This document shows positions 63,389 to 64,000 of a DNA stretch of 64,000 bases, piece by piece (position 1 is the first letter of the stretch; each line of letters starts with the position of its first letter). Under the pieces are notes generated by a model that saw only the letters and a list, made by a program, of their open reading frames with translations, was not told the DNA's origin and ran no database searches. This DNA is from Candidatus Melainabacteria bacterium (GTDB lineage Bacteria; Cyanobacteriota; Vampirovibrionia; Obscuribacterales; Obscuribacteraceae), in NCBI GenBank assembly GCA_017307165.1, contig JAFKGK010000004.1:124001-188000 (forward strand), in the 5' to 3' direction. The position numbers were made by a program, and so were the translations under genes.

Positions 63389-64000
63389 ATGACACTACAT
63401 ACATCCAGACTCGATCCTCCAGCCAAACAAGGTCCTCAGGAAGCAGAACAACGCATCATCATCAGAGGCGGCAAACCTCTCTATGGCCAGGTACGTTGCT
63501 TTGGCGCAAAAAACTCAGTCCTCAAGATGATGGCCGCAGCCCTTCTCGCCAAGGACGTGACAATCCTCCGCAATGTCCCGGATTTGACCGACGTCCACAT
63601 GATGGCCGACATCCTGCGTCACCTCGGCGCAAAAGTAGAGGTCAAAAACAACGAAGTCCACATCGATGCCACCAATCTCACTGAGACCGAAGCACCCTAT
63701 GAGCTCGTTAGCCATCTGCGTGCGTCCTTTGTAGTCCTCGGACCTCTCCTCGCTCGCTGCCACGAAGCCAGAGTATCTCTCCCCGGCGGTTGCGCCATCG
63801 GCGAGAGACGTATCGATCTACACGAAAAGGGCCTCAAAGCCCTCGGTGCAGAGATCGGCATCGATCATGGCTATGTCCATGCCTCTTGCACCAAGCTCGT
63901 CGGCAGTCATATCCTGTTAGACAAGCCTTCTAATGGCGCTACCGAAAACATCATGCTTGCGGCTGCACTGGCCGAAGGCACCACGATCATCGAAAACGCC
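63389..64000 (+). CDS. murA: UDP-N-acetylglucosamine 1-carboxyvinyltransferase (3' truncated by window)
   Basis: The frame is open to the last base; about 204 residues are visible. After a roughly 20-residue polar lead, IIIRGGKPLYGQVRCFGAKN gives the substrate Lys-Asn pair, RASFVVLGPLLAR follows, and LPGGCAIGERRIDLH contains the catalytic Cys that fosfomycin targets. It catalyses the first committed step of peptidoglycan synthesis. ATG 63389 lacks a strong ribosome site; the lead before the core is slightly longer than usual. Confidence 0.95.
   Translation, partial: MTLHTSRLDPPAKQGPQEAEQRIIIRGGKPLYGQVRCFGAKNSVLKMMAAALLAKDVTILRNVPDLTDVHMMADILRHLGAKVEVKNNEVHIDATNLTETEAPYELVSHLRASFVVLGPLLARCHEARVSLPGGCAIGERRIDLHEKGLKALGAEIGIDHGYVHASCTKLVGSHILLDKPSNGATENIMLAAALAEGTTIIENA

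Overview
The window is a dense bacterial chromosome segment of roughly even GC. It has genes on both strands, many start/stop overlaps, three tRNAs, and no insertion sequence, prophage, CRISPR array or rRNA that I can see. It looks like core chromosome rather than a mobile island. The organism is probably a Gram-negative-type member of the non-photosynthetic cyanobacterial relatives (Melainabacteria/Vampirovibrionia, Obscuribacter-like). This is an inference from the gene mixture: MglA-type GTPase, RecG with a long N-terminal extension, a DUF151 nuclease-like protein, LapA, Lnt and LspA lipoprotein processing, AddAB, an archaeal-type AspRS and many TPR proteins. No photosynthesis gene is visible.

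Layout. 1-7.4 kb: a truncated lipase-like hydrolase, a DUF3060 secreted protein, an archaeal-type aspartyl-tRNA synthetase behind a leader with an Asp-rich mini-ORF and an intrinsic terminator, an ATP-grasp ligase, a small thioredoxin-like protein, and an AlgI/SGNH pair for surface O-acylation. 7.3-14.8 kb: addB-addA recombination nuclease, tRNA-Arg and a Crp/Fnr regulator, all on the minus strand. 15.2-18.5 kb: recA-lnt-SRPBCC on the plus strand. 18.5-25.4 kb: small hypothetical protein, NAD-dependent epimerase, a secreted repeat protein with a glycine-rich tail, hutH plus a SUKH-like protein, and a putrescine-type aminotransferase with a basic tail. 25.4-30.5 kb: a long intergenic region with a three-way-junction RNA-like element, then two secreted TPR proteins and a YD-like protein.

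30.5-40.3 kb, minus strand: topB-histidine kinase-response regulator (tightly coupled), a Sel1-type lipoprotein, a small secreted helical protein, and mglA-recG. 40.6-45 kb: rpmB on plus; hslO, prmC, prfA, tRNA-Ser and tpiA on minus. 45.1-48.2 kb: lipA, a TPR-like protein and cobS on plus. 48.2-55.3 kb, minus: a carbohydrate-flavoured operon (TIM-barrel isomerase, GH38 alpha-mannosidase, secreted helical protein, polytopic GT-C-like membrane protein) preceded by a PDZ protein. 55.3-59.2 kb, plus: mdh with a terminator, then NTF2-like protein-lspA-rluD-lapA. 59.2-64 kb: DUF151 protein (minus), tRNA-Leu, a small conserved protein plus a HerA-like ATPase, a PH-like membrane protein, a cytochrome c lipoprotein (minus), and the start of murA, cut by the window end.

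The observations most worth following are the candidate Asp-sensing attenuation leader of aspS (1729-1902), the three-way-junction element at 25560-25623, the overlapping and mutually exclusive inverted repeats in the mglA leader (40342-40390), a 13-base motif shared by the tRNA-Arg and mglA upstream regions, and the topB-kinase-regulator operon.
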